Shown: piece after piece, positions 1 to 11,882 of the stretch | How positions within the stretch are numbered: position 1 is the first letter of the stretch | How the letters are laid out: each line of letters starts with the position of its first letter | NCBI GenBank assembly: GCA_036768485.1 | Contig: JAVLUZ010000759.1 | Coordinates: forward strand, 61,001-125,000 | Length of the DNA stretch: 64,000 bases | DNA from: Mermis nigrescens | Taxonomy: Eukaryota > Nematoda > Enoplea > Mermithida > Mermithidae | Direction of reading: 5' to 3' | Notes under the pieces: model-generated | The model's input: the letters and a program-made list of their open reading frames with translations, nothing else | Database searches by the model: none | What the model was told of the DNA's origin: nothing | Made by a program: the position numbers and the translations under genes

Positions 1-591
1 ATGGATAGAGCACGTTCGCAAACATCAGAAAATGCGCTGAAATATGAGGTCACAAATCTCGGACCGCCCTCTTAGAACAACCCTGCTTACGCCCTGCATG
101 TAACAACTCAAAATTTTGGTTGGAGGTCTTCGGCCAAATCTCAGGGGGAGGGGTGGGTGAATGATCTTATATTTTCGGTCAAAAGCGGCCGAAAGACATT
201 TTAAAAACGGCCAAAAAATTCAATTTTTCTAAAAAATCGGGGATGGAAAGTCAAAAAAATTTCTGGCTTAAGGGGGATAGGGGGACGACCAACTTTCAGT
301 GGGAGATTCTTATCCCCCTGTTACATGTGCAGAGCAGTGGATAAACATAGCGCGACGTTTCTTATCGAGCTATATTTATTGGTGTAACAAAAATCACGAA
401 AAATGTTTCGAAATCTGTGGAAAATCCGATTATGGAAAGGGAAAGGATCCTTCGGATTTTGGCGAGATATTTTAAATTCAGGATTGTCCATATATGTTAC
501 AAATTCACTTTTTTCAATTCTCAACTTCATCCGAAAGTCGTATTCTTCGAGAATTGCATAAAAATGGAAATGATAGAAGCGAAATTTTTTA
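1..591. other. Intergenic, no gene; dispersed repeat at about 120-330
   Basis: I see no coding sequence here. The stretch from about 120 to 330 resembles the 153-bp spacer at the centre of the foldback element (30541-30693). Shared blocks occur in the same order: AAAAACGGCCAAAA, an AAAAATCG block, TTTCTGGCT, a G-rich run and CCCCCTGTTACATGT. It is therefore a copy of a dispersed, probably transposon-derived sequence. The two open frames across 320-650 lie on opposite strands over the same bases and have no recognisable content. Confidence 0.5.
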
Positions 592-2320
592 AAAAATGAG
601 CTTGCTAAGCGAGTGTTGTAAACTAAGAGAAGCTTAAAGTTTAAACCTACCATTAAATTATAAAGATAATAATAAAAGATTTGAAGCTTTAAGAAAAAGA
701 AAAACGTGGTAAATTAAAACAAATTCAAAGGATATGATGAAACATTATTGTTGAGAATAGGACGATCACGTGCTATGTATAATGACTCCTTGATTAAAAG
801 ATCAAAAGAGTTGGATGCTCGACTGATAACCTTGAAGCAATCTGATGTAATTGGATGATTGCTATTTGAGATATGTTTGTGAATAGCAGATAAACTATCA
901 CCTTGAATTGGCTTTCCTGTAGCAAATGAGATGCCAGTATGCTCTGCCATTCTACTCCCAAAATGTTGGCGAGTTTCACCGATGTAACTAGCCATACAGC
1001 TAGAACACATATACTTATATACTAAATTTGAGAGTAGCTTAGCAGGTACAGCATCCTTGTTCTTGAAAAACCGGCTGATACACATGAAAGGTTTGTAAAC
1101 AAAGCTTACTCCAATCTGAGGGTGAAATGCAGATATAACCTTCAGGATTCTGCTGCGTACATTGTAGCCATGCACACCAGTGTAAGGCAAAACAAGAGAA
1201 TAGTATACTTTATCACACCCCAATTTTATGTCATCACTTTTACTATAAACTTTTGTCATAAAGTCTGATATGACCTTATCAATCAAGCTAAGCGGATACT
1301 CATTTTGCAATAGAGTCTGCTTCAGCTTGTCGATATCAGAGACAAAAGTCTGATATGAGTTACAAATCATGTGAATACGACACAAGTGTCTTTATTAAAC
1401 CAACTTTATAGGCAAAAGGAATGAAGCTAGACAATTCGGCATAAAGGCCAGAAAATGTGGGTTTCTGATATGATGATGTAACAATATCATCGGACTTCCT
1501 TTCAACAAGCACATCAAGGAAATTTAATTTCTTGTCACATTCAGTTTCAAATGTGAAATTCGTGTAATCACAGAACTTTCTAGGCTGATTTCTGTCAGAA
1601 AACACTACAAATGTGTCATCAACATAACGTACATAAAACTTGGGTCTATCTTTATACCACAGTCTCTGAGCCACTTTGTTTCATGATGGCTCAAGAAAAT
1701 GTTGGCAAGAACTGGGCCAAGCGGATTACCCATAGCAAAACCATCTATCTGTTGATAGATTATACCATTACACGTAAAGTAACACTCTTTTACTGCAAGT
1801 TCTAGAAGCAGTTTGAATTGATGACAATTCATGTTATTTACTAACACGACATTCTGATCATCAAATAATTTCCTAATACATATGTCAATGGTCTCATTGA
1901 GTGGAATATTAGTGAACAAGCTTTGAACATCGAGACTAGCCATAAAATGATGGCTTTTGAATGTATAAGCCTTGAGTCTTGTCAGGAAACTACCAGTGTC
2001 ACATAAAGTGTATTTATTAGTACTTATGTCTTGTAAGATCGGCACAAAATACTTAGCCAACTTATAAGTTGGAGTGTTGATGGCTGACAAGATTGGTCTT
2101 AAAGGAACATCTCTCTTATGAGTCTTAGGCAAGCCATATAGCCTGCCATAACTGCATCCAACAGGATTTATACTTTTATAGACATCAGCAGATAGTCCAT
2201 TCTGTTTATGAATCTTCAGTATATGGGCTGATATGCGTTCCTCAACTGAGCGTATAAACTGACAAGGATTACAGTCAATGACTTTGAACTTTGAGATGTC
2301 ATTCAAGACATCATTCAATT
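592..2320 (-). mobile_element. Penelope-like retroelement, 5'-truncated and decayed (copy A)
   Basis: This minus-strand copy of the element intact at 24735-26918 starts in the middle of the reverse transcriptase and runs to the same 3' tail, which ends near AAGCTCATT. Recognisable blocks are GLPKTHK and RPILSAINTPTYKL in the fragment at 1605-2318, the RT active-site motif YVDD in 1360-1674, and the GIY-YIG endonuclease region (CSSC...YIGETRQHF) in 714-1385. The frame is broken near 1640 and near 1380. Eight codons present in copy B just after the YVDD region are missing here. Upstream sequence is lost at about 2320, and no target duplication is evident. Family function (established): retrotransposition by RT plus GIY-YIG endonuclease. 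This copy cannot encode it. Confidence 0.9.
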
Positions 2321-2876
2321 TTCATCTCTCTTATTTACACGTAGGCGATACGATCAACGTCAGGGGGTTTATACCCCCAATCATAGATGCGAAAGGTCAG
2401 GTTTGGCCAGGGAGAGGTAAAATCAAGATTTTAAGGTCAGGGATGGGGAAATCCAGGATTTTTATTAAAGCAAATCGACTTTTTCGCTATTATGCGTCCA
2501 CATCGCTACATTATTTTGGGCTCAAATTGCTCGACAATACCAAACTTTTGGATCCTTTAGCGGGGGTAATATCCTCCTCTCATCCCCATCTATTTGCATG
2601 CATTCTCAGAATTCGAAAGTTGCATAGATATAGCGTTCCTTGACAGATCAATGTGCATCCATAGCATAATGCAGATAACTTTTATACTAATTAGAGTCGG
2701 CGTAAAATAAATTTTCAAATGATTTTATTTGATATATTAGAGTAGGAGGCAATTTGATTTACAAATATAAAACTATGAAGGAGGCAACTTGATTTGCAAA
2801 TATAAAACTATGATAACTTCACCAAAAATTAAAATTATTGAAGGTTTCCACCTAAGATTAAAATTTTTGGAAATTT
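2321..2876. other. Intergenic; short tandem duplication at 2744-2813
   Basis: No gene seen. A roughly 35-bp unit beginning GGAGGCAA and ending ATAAAACTATGA occurs twice in a row (2744-2779, 2780-2813), with two substitutions. Confidence 0.5.
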
Positions 2877-3167
2877 CAGGAAGAACCACTTATCATATGA
2901 TAAGCAAAACTTATCTTCTTTAGATAGAACTGCTTAAAACGCAGCTATTCAGCTGGGTTCCGCACTTATATTATTAACATTCATACTCATTAAAAATGAC
3001 TAAATTTTCACTTTTTACAGGTAGCAGAAAGAACCACAATAGATATTAATTAAAACCTATCTTCTTTTGGATAGAACTGCTTTAAACGCAGCTTTTAATG
3101 GGTTCCGCAATATACTTAAAATTCGTTCTGTTATTAAAAATGCCAAAATTTGCACATTTTACAGGTA
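2877..3167. repeat. Imperfect tandem repeat, two units of about 145 bp
   Basis: Both units carry the same ordered blocks: AGAACCAC, CTTATCTTCTTT or CCTATCTTCTTTT, GATAGAACTGCTT, AACGCAGCT, GGGTTCCGCA, TTAAAAATG and TTTTACAGGTA. Unit 1 is 2877-3023 and unit 2 is 3024-3167. The left edge of the large segmental duplication falls inside unit 2: the second copy (42.43 kb) begins at the ATTCGTTCTG-like stretch. Confidence 0.7.
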
Positions 3168-4073
3168 TACTATAGAAAAACAATTTGTTAGCACTACGTT
3201 TTACTGAGATAATCAAATAACCTCTTTTGCATGCAAATATGATTACAATAATGGTTGCAATAAGTCAGAAACTGTTGGCAAATAAAGCTGACAGATTGCA
3301 AAAACTGATTTTTTTGATGTGTTCGATATTATCGAAGTATGCGGCTTACCATTGGTTCGGAACAACAATGCAAAAATGGATCGAACCCCAAATTTTTTGA
3401 AGGTAACCAAATTCGTGTTTGCTTAAACTGGTCAGTTTTTTGACTTTTTATATATTTTCTCATTCTTTCTTATATTATCTTGTAACATATCTTCGCTAGA
3501 AATGCATTGAAGCATCTGATATCCGTTATTGTTGTGAGGGCTGTACACATACGAATAATGTTGCTTTGATGTTTCCAAAAAATGGTACCTACATCGATAG
3601 GTATACATAAGCAGAAGAATTTATTTACCATATTCAATAAACGTTAAAGTAACGAAGCAGGCAAATACAAATTTGCATATATATCTGATTAATGCACGCT
3701 CTCCTCGACAAGGTGAAATTAAGGGATACGCGTACTTACGTATTTATGTTATTGATGTAATTCAAGTTTAGGAAGTATAAATATAAACGGAAAGACTGCG
3801 AATGTTTTACATAGAAATGTGATAAAACCGTGAATTTAAAAAAAACAGGAAAGAGCGTAATGGCGTCAGGTATAGAAATGAAAGGTTGCGGATTTCCAAA
3901 GCCTTTGTCAAATATTTTGACTAAGACTCCTGCGACCTTATTCGGTCTTAGTTTCGCGATGCGAAAAGCATTTAAAATAGCATTTCAGAGCAAGCAAGCA
4001 TAAGCAAGCATTTTCGGCTAAAATTAGATTTAAAAAATACAAAAATAAAATAAACAGTATAAGGTACGGCGTT

Positions 4074-7000
4074 TCAATCGTCGTCGGTTTCCTCATAGTC
4101 ATTGTCCTTACGTCCACAGGCTTCCTCACAAATAGCTTTCGTATAAAAATTGTTTCGATTGCCCGAACAACCACCGTAGATGAACGTTTCACATGTTTTA
4201 GTGTAGCTGTTATAGTAATAGCGTTGAATGTTAGCCAAGCACGGACCGGCTTGAGATGGCAACTTGCAGTACTTCCTCTTCTGCGAATAAAAGTTTCAAA
4301 CTGAGGATGAGGGGCTAGATTGCCAGCCAGGCAAGCACAGGCGCAGGAACGTATTTCTGGGGAGGAATGGGGGGTTCGAACCCCCAAAAATTCAGAAAAA
4401 TTGGAAAAAAAGGGGTTTTTATACATTATTTTGTGCTATTTTTGGCCTTTTTGGGCTTAAAAAACGTGGCGTCACCTGTCTTGTCGGTTGCAATTCGGCG
4501 AAGTCTGGGGGTCGACAGGTTGCCTTTTTGAGCTGAAATGGCTAATATCGGTATACATATTAAAACAATGTAACAAGTATCATAAGATAGTTTTTGATTT
4601 CAAGTATTTGCGAAAATCTGAATTTTTTGTAAATTTGCGGTCTTCTTTACTCTGGCTTATTTTTTTCCGGAAAGTGTATTATTTTATTTTTTCCATTTCT
4701 GCTCAGCGGACAAATAAAAGACCACAGCATCTGGTCTCGTGGGACTGCAAAGAATTAAATAATTCGGCTGAAAGAGAAAAGCAATTGACCTGCGCATAAG
4801 TGCTACAGTATAAGCAATTGTTACACAATCTTAATAAAAATGTGTTAGCCAAAAATTTCTGTTCGCTCGATATACCGGTCGGATTTTACTATAATTAAAT
4901 TAAAATTGACTGTTTTATCGAGAGAAACATCAAATGTTCAATTGGAACGCCCAGTATTTTGTCACCCTTATTTAATATGTACTTTTACTAATGGTTTTTA
5001 GAACCATTCTATAATATCAGAAGGTATTCCTTTCAGTTTTCCTGCCAAATGAATTAAGATGTAAATATACAGAGATTGAGTAGGCAACACGCGGCGCTGG
5101 TGGCATGACCTTAGTTTTTAAATCTAACACTAGGTAAAATGTGCTGATAAATGAGACTGACAAAATTGCCCCATTCCTGATCAATTTCCTGCATAACCAA
5201 TGTCTGTACTTTTCATTTCTGTGTTAGTGAATGACAATTCTGATGTTTTATAGAATTTGTCTCACTTTTCATTTATGCAAATTCTCAATTATTCGGTTTT
5301 ATTAAAAAGGAGCTTCATGAAGTTGTGATCCGAATTAAATTTATCCTACTTCTTATGGTAAGAGCTACAGTGAAATCCCATTTTATGCACAATATTTTTA
5401 AGCTACATTAGAATATGTTGCTCCGATAGTAACAAAACAAACCCACATCAGCTCAAGAGCGAATTTAGATAAGGCGGAGGACGGTTGCACCCTGTCGGCA
5501 AAATATACCAGCAGTGGCTATGTGGCATCGATATCTATTTCTTTAACCGATTTCTACCCTTCAACTGTCATCAAATCACTATTATCCCGCCTGATACTTA
5601 TCCTTACTGATACATTGATTGCTTTTCATGACAATGTTTTGATGTTTATTGATTTTTTAAATTTATTAATTTACTTTCAAATTTAATTTGATTATTTAAA
5701 TCTTTTAATTTTTTAATTTTTCCAATGCCTTACTTTCGCGTCAGAAACGTAGTTTTCGTACTCCGCAAAATTTTTGTCACTCTTACACCATATCGAAATA
5801 AACACTTTTCTCTTATTTTTTCAGCGAAAATTCTAAAATGTTTCCTTCAACAGCATTGTGTTTCACTGGCGTAAGGTGTGTGGAAAGAGCTTGGTTGATT
5901 GACTTGAAAATTAGCCAAGCTTTAGCCTAACTTTTTTTGGCGTTTTGCGTCAGGTTTTGCATTAAACTAAATTTATAATACACTTCTTGGTTTTTACGCT
6001 TCAAATTTTAACTAATCGACCAAAACAGCTGGTATATAAAACGTTAATTTTTGTCTTGATGTTTTATTAAATACGGAGAAAAAAACTAAAAAAACATATA
6101 CAATGGACGCCTCTGACGCTACGAAGCATCTTGATTAGGAAACTTACTGAGTTTAATGGATAAAACTTATTTTAATTGATCAACGGCCGAAAATGCCGAA
6201 AAATCATACGACATTTGTGCTTAAAATATTTTTTTTATTTTATTGGATCTTCTGAAGTATGCAATCCGTGTTTTACCAGAAAACAAATGATTAGTAAACG
6301 CAGCTATTGTTCACAGCCAATTGGCCCAAATATTCAACTTTCTATTTTTTTCGTAATAGGCAAACGACAACTTATTTAAGCTGTTGTTTTCACAGCCGTT
6401 TCAGCAATTTGGAACGATTGAATTAAGTCCAAAAACTTCGAAATTGCTTTGCTGGACGCTTCACATTTCTTCAACGGCTTCTTTTGTTTCTCTGCTTCTT
6501 CTTTGGGCAGGTGAAGTCGATTATTGGTAGAATTGATTCAAAAGCATTTTTAAACAATTTTTCATTTTCCTGTAATTAGCACTCTCTCTCTCTCTATTTG
6601 AACGTCTAAAAAGGGACTCTCTGTCCGTACAAAATTATGATTAAAATAATTGTAGTGTTTTATCGATGTCGATTGTGTCAAAAAATATTCTTACGAATCC
6701 GCAGATTCTTTTGCATTCGCTCAATGTTCCGAAATTGTTCGAATTCCCTTGACAACCGCCATAGACGAAAATCTCGCATTTGTTTGAAGCTTCTTCAAAG
6801 TAATAACGCGATTGGTAGGCGTCGCACGGTCCGACATCTTTTTGCAGGGCGCAAATATCTGTGACAAATATCAGTGCTAAATTCATTTAGATATATAATG
6901 CATGTACATGAGGAAGGAATCCACTAAATTTTCGGGTCTGATAGGGTGAAATAATCCGAGGTATACCGTTTTCGGGAGAAGTTGGTTTTCGGATTCTAGA

Positions 7001-7997
7001 GGAACAGAAGCCTGATGCCCATTTATATCAAGGTACCAATAAGAGGGTTTGAGGATACCGTAGCAAATTAGCAAATGTCGGCCGTCTGCCCATCCTATCA
7101 AATGTTGAGATTTTCGCCATCTAACTTTTTGCACAAACTTAGATTTTAGGCTATTTTTCATTGCTTTTCTGTCATTTTTGATCAAAAATGAGAAGTCGAT
7201 GTGTGCGCTCTTCTGGTGAAATTTCCGACCTCCCTTACCCACCAAAAGTTTGCCTAACATGTGCATGTTTATTTCAACCATACATAGGCACCGACTGAAT
7301 TCTGATGCGAAAGAGTTGGACAGGGCAAAAACAAAACAATTGCGAAAAAATTTGCCTGACATTCAATTCTAATATCTGCCTTAATTTTTTGAAAAAAATT
7401 GTTTCAAATTCTCGGGCTGTTTTAAACCCTGCTAGAGTCCCTCGCCCACGTATGGTTTCAAACCTGAATATAATACTAAATGAGGTAATCTGGACATAGC
7501 CACTTGTTTTTATGTTACTATTTTGAAATCAGATAAGCAGTTTGGTAAAGTAGCTTCAGATCATACATATTTCACAAGTAATGCTTCTATTATATTTATT
7601 TTTAATGATTCATATTGTATATTAATCAGAATTTCATTTTTCATTAAGATTTGAATTATTTGTCTACATATGTTTATTTATGCATTTTATTTTCTACATT
7701 GTATCATTAATTTTAATTATTAATTATTAAGCGTGGGAGAAAATTGCAAATATAAAACAGCGTTTTTGTCCAACAGAATATAGTATAATGATAGCTCACT
7801 CAAAACTTGCTGATCTTGACCGAAAATCGCAGAAATCTGAAAAAAATATACGAGACAGATTATGAAATAAGCGATAGAGAAATTAAATATTTTAATTATT
7901 TTGATTAAAATTAATGGAAATTAATAAAATAAAAATACTGAAAATTCTAATAAAGAAGATTTACTAAGAAAATAGCAAAGCCAACGAGTTTGAGCAT
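4074..7997 (-). CDS. K1: secreted two-domain Kunitz (BPTI-type) protein, four exons
   Basis: Exons on the minus strand: 7965-7997 (ATG, 11 codons), 7800-7836, 6695-6858 and 4074-4280; 146 residues. All introns are GT-AG (donors GTAAAT, GTGAGC and GTAAGA; acceptors TTTTTCAG, TGTCACAG and TTCGCAG). Codon phases agree at each junction: 0, then 1, then 0. Exons 1-2 encode a hydrophobic start (MLKLVGFAIFL, then ISAIFG) that reads as a signal peptide. Exon 3 holds Kunitz domain 1 and exon 4 holds domain 2. In domain 2 the cysteine spacing is C-x8-C-x15-C-x7-C-x12-C-x3-C. Kunitz domains usually inhibit serine proteases through the residue after the second cysteine (P1). Here P1 is Asp in domain 1 and Leu in domain 2, so trypsin inhibition is unlikely. 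The tail is acidic (DDD end). Targets are unknown. The signal exons are inferred by comparison with K2 and K3. Confidence 0.8.
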
Positions 7998-7999
7998 TA

Positions 8000-8420
8000 T
8001 TTTGAATCAATTTGCACACACAAAATTACAAACAACACGGGTGCACTTATTAGACGCGGTGTAATAAATGAATATTTTTGTGGAGTTAAATATTGGATTT
8101 ATGAAACCAGCAAAATAGGTTTGCTAAATTGGTAGTTATGGTGCAAAAAATTATGGAGTTTTATGGATTTTAGATAATTAAGGTACAAATATCATCTATC
8201 GTTTGCTATGTTGACCCTGTTTGCTTGATTGGTGGTGGACAGAACACCTTTTTCGACCTGGTCTGGTGTAATTTTATTACTAACATAAACAAAAATATAT
8301 AATTGTTCGGAAACCGGATGATGCTAACGCGTGAGGAGGCGATGAGTCGAAAATCTTATAATTTGTATTTCTAATGAATCGAAGGCAGTTTAGGCAAAAA
8401 AGGTCATACCCTCGAAAATT
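8000..8420 (-). promoter_or_regulatory. Conserved 5' flank of K1
   Basis: The sequence upstream of the K1 start codon is shared with K2 (47305-47730) and, at lower identity, with K3 (42040-42390). Blocks kept in all three include GCAAAATAGGTTTGCT or GCAAAACAGGTTTGCT, GCAAAAAATTATRGAGTT, ACAAATATCATC-like text, GATTGGTGG, and GTGAGGAGGCG. Retention in the older paralogue K3 suggests promoter or 5' UTR function, but shared descent alone could explain it. No convincing TATA box was found. Confidence 0.4.
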
Positions 8421-9105
8421 AATTCATCAGATAAGTTAATGGTACTCAAAGTTATAATTTCTCGGCTGTTGTTAGAATGGATGATCTGGATGTCAACAGA
8501 CGTAATTTTTTCACTGCTGATTTCGTGTTAGGAATCAATGTGCTTAATGTTTACTTACTTTAATAGAAAATATAGCTGATAAATAGCGCCATATGAAAAG
8601 CAGAAGAGAAAGGCTAACAAAAAGAGAAAAACCTGAAACTAAAATTTTCAAGGTAAAAGAAGGAGAATGCGGAAAAAAATCATTCTCGCAAGATAAAATT
8701 CATAGAGTAGACGTTGGTAATAATCTTGAGTTAAAGAAGTTATGCAATATGCAAGTATTTGATAAAAATATATGAGCAGCTGTTCCCTACAACGAGGACT
8801 AATCGCTAGCCGAATGACTGATAAAATTTGCATGGTAAGCTTATGGATGCTAATCAACGAGAAAAATAGTGTAGTCAATAATGAAAAACAAAATCAGCAG
8901 GATAAAAATTATTGTACGAAGTTATACATCAGAGTAAATTAGAGATAAAGGTTCATTTATCATGTGAAATGAATGTGCAACAAGTGTCGATTCAACAGTG
9001 TAAATCAAGATCCAGACAATAGCTTATTTGCTAAATCGTTCACAACTGACGAATTTGCAAGTCGTTTGATAAATTTTTCCATTTTAATTTTATTTCTATG
9101 TTATT
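8421..9105. other. Intergenic, no gene recognised
   Basis: AT-rich and shared with copy 2. The short frame at 8593-8775 is not conserved in its second half in copy 2, where the MITE 48095-49832 is inserted just after the matching position. I see no gene. Confidence 0.5.
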
Positions 9106-9279
9106 CTGAGAAAGGAAACAGGCAAAAAAGCAAACGCGAGATTCCATTGTGTCCGCGATGGGTTGAATTCAAGAATATCTCGTTAAATTGGTAAATCAGC
9201 GATATAAAAATCATTTTTTCTTGTCGTTTTCACACGAAATGATATATTTGTAACATATACTCGAATTTTCGACCTGTGA
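9106..9279 (+). pseudogene. Frameshifted counterpart of the 50176-50354 open exon
   Basis: Copy 1 matches the open frame at 50176-50354 but has a one-base deletion after GTTGAATTC and a short deletion after TCACACGAA. The frame stops early, after about 25 residues. If the copy 2 exon is real, this one is dead. Function unknown. Confidence 0.35.
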
Positions 9280-9911
9280 TGAATTCTTGCTTAGAAATGA
9301 ATAAATGCAGTAAACAATCGGCATTTATTCGGCTTTTAGAAAAATATTGCAAATTAAGTGATATTAAGCACCAACTGAGATTAAAGCAAGTAAACCTGCT
9401 GTTATTTGAAGATTGCTTCTACTAAAACGACCGTCTTTTTGTTTAAAAAGCACAATAGACTTCAACAAAATAAAGCTTTTGGACGGATGATTTCAGGATA
9501 CAACTATTCTGCTTTAAAAAACTTGTGTTAGGTTATGTAAATAGTATGCTAAGCTTTAAAAATCGTTCAAATTCTACATGGTCAATCCCGCCATGTATAT
9601 AGATTTTCGTTTTAAATTTGAAAAGTAGCGAAAAAGTTAGATACAAGGCCCATAAATTATGAATTTCTCAGATTGCACATTTTATATTCAACTTTTGAGC
9701 ACATTATGGAGTTCTCAGATAAGCGCTTTCGAATGATTATCAGCTTGTTTAATTTCATAAAAATCGGTATTTTTTAATATGGCCGTCGTGGAGGCAGCCG
9801 TGTTGAAAAAACAGAGTAAATATTGGACGTTTTTACATATAATGCTTTAAGATTTATCATTTCGAAACTTTTAACAGAAGATAGCTGAAGAGATGCTCTT
9901 TCTAATGAAGT

Positions 9912-10136
9912 ATGTATGTTGCATGTTTTTATTTTTTTACTTATTTTGGAAAAATTAAAATGCTATCCGAAATCGTCATTGCACGCCTGAAAATGATGTG
10001 TTTCAAAAACAGGTCGAGCTGTCATAAAATTAATGTCGAGAAAATCTCATCCTATCTCTCCTATCAACAATTTAGCGTGAGGCGGGGTATGATGTGTCTA
10101 GATCCCTTAGATTCCTCTATGCCGAGTATTTGGTAG
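9912..10136 (+). CDS. Hypothetical small ORF, counterpart of 50978-51223
   Basis: A 74-codon open frame whose last two thirds match the frame at 50978-51223 (KIKMLSEIVIARLK... through SSMPS). Upstream, copy 1 has one A fewer in a poly-A run, so the longer N-terminal frame of copy 2 is not open here. Differences between copies mix synonymous and replacement changes, so there is little sign of protein constraint. No family recognised; it may be non-coding. Confidence 0.2.
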   Translation: MYVACFYFFTYFGKIKMLSEIVIARLKMMCFKNRSSCHKINVEKISSYLSYQQFSVRRGMMCLDPLDSSMPSIW

Positions 10137-11191
10137 ACCCCTAAAATTAAATTTCCGAGCGCTTTATCCGCGATTTCACAGAGTTAGGTCCCAGAGTACC
10201 ATATTAGGCACATGCAAATCAACAGCCAGTTTTATTTTGTGGACCAATATACCTTTTCTTCTAAATTGAAAAAAATAAACTCACGCCAGTTTTTTTACAT
10301 GCAAAGTAATGTTTATAAACTTGCTGTACTATGAAAATTAGCAGAATTAAGATGTTTGTAGCGTAGGTGCGTTTCAATATTCCAAAAAATCTATTCATTA
10401 TTAGTTATGCGTTTTTCCGATGGTCATTCAACATGGCTCAAATGTTTTTGTTAATGATGGTGTATGCATTATTATTAATTTTTTATTCGATAATTTATTT
10501 TTTATTCTTTTATTACACAGTAATTATCTTGATTGCTATTTATTTTATTTTTTGAAACTTTTTACTCATTCTCAAGACCATAATATAGAGTTTACTTTTG
10601 ACTTAACATTTCTCGCAAAATTTAAATTTCCTGTAATTTTAAAATTGCAAGAAATAATAAATTTTAAATTGATTGAAGCGCAAACACCTTGCTAAAATTC
10701 TGGATCAGCAGAAATCCAAATGCGCTTATAGTTAAATGTAGATTAATTTTTTCTACAGTGGGATACTCCTCTCAGTCCAGGTCATTTATAATTCATAATA
10801 TGTTACTGAGGTAAATTTGTTTAGAGTAATACAGAAATTTAAAAAAATATAAAGAGCGAATTGATAAATAGTTATAAACAAAAAATAAATAAAAATAATA
10901 ATAAATATGCAATGAGTAAATAAAATATATTAGAGCACATGCTTTAATTTATGATTTAACTTATAACGTTTGCTATATGCTTTCTAAAATTACCTTTCTC
11001 TGTGCGTTTCCTCTTCATCCATTGTTTGATCGAGAAGCACTGGCAGGTGCAGACATTCTGGACCCGCATACTGTAAAATAAAAGACCTTCTCCTTGCAGG
11101 TGCTTGCATTTTACTCCTATCAAACGATTCGTTTTTTGAACTTATAATTGCAATATTAGGTTTTTATGTTTGTTTATTGCAGTCCAGTTTA
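10137..11191. other. AT-rich intergenic, no gene recognised
   Basis: Long A/T runs. Homologous to 51224-52230 apart from small indels, for example about 60 bp present here at 10740-10805 but absent from copy 2. The poly-hydrophobic ORFs at 10367-10695 come from base composition. Confidence 0.5.
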
Positions 11192-11390
11192 TGGATGTAT
11201 ATACAATTTACCCACCAACGTTTTTTAGCCGATCCATAATGTATTGTAATGTGTCATGTGTAATATGAACACTTTACACATTACCCATTAAAAACTACAC
11301 ATGACACATTACGCAATACACATTACACATAACACATAACATATTACACACTACACAAAACGCCGGTGTAAATTGTATACTAGATCCCAA
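11192..11390. mobile_element. 199-bp MITE-like insertion with TTTA flanks, unique to copy 1
   Basis: Copy 2 at about 52230 reads straight across CCAGTTTATCAA. Copy 1 has 199 bp inserted between two TTTA motifs (11188-11191 and 11391-11394). The ends form imperfect inverted repeats around GTATACAATTTAC and GTAAATTGTATAC. The interior is a cryptic run of CACATTAC/ACACATAAC words. The empty allele in the paralogue makes the boundaries firm. The superfamily is undetermined. Confidence 0.75.
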
Positions 11391-11882
11391 TTTATCAACA
11401 ATTCGAAATATTGTTGATATTTTTGCACGTTTATATGAAACGGCGCTTATTTTGCAATTCAAAATTAATTTTAGGATTGATGTGAGATTATATGAAATAG
11501 CCACCGTCTCTCTCACAATAAACAAAATATTTAAAACCGATAGGGGCAACATAGAAAACTACGGGAAGCGGAATTGATACGCGTACGCTATACAAGCTAA
11601 TAATATAATTACAAAAGATGGTTTCTTGATAGATGTGAATTATTATCAGAAAAATGAGAAAAGTGAAGAAAAATAAGAAATGCGATTTTCTATTGATCAA
11701 TAATAATTAAAGGAAAATAGTCAAGTCACTAATATTGCATCATTTAATAGATAGAAGACGCGGCGTCCAGCTGAGAACTTATTCATTCGTTCTCGCATTG
11801 TTTTTACCATTGAATAATAAATGCCTTTTTTAAATTTAATAATGTTTCGTTGTTAAATGCGATTCCAAGATGACCCGCCTGA

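Noticed and set aside
6883..7362. 159-codon frame in intron 2 of K1
   Set aside because: The almost identical sequence in K2 (46190-46669) has a stop in the middle from one substitution, no recognisable domain, and it lies inside an intron on the same strand.
11250..11350. CRISPR-like or satellite array of ACACATTAC words
   Set aside because: No regular unit length or spacers; it is the interior of a 199-bp TIR element in a eukaryotic genome.
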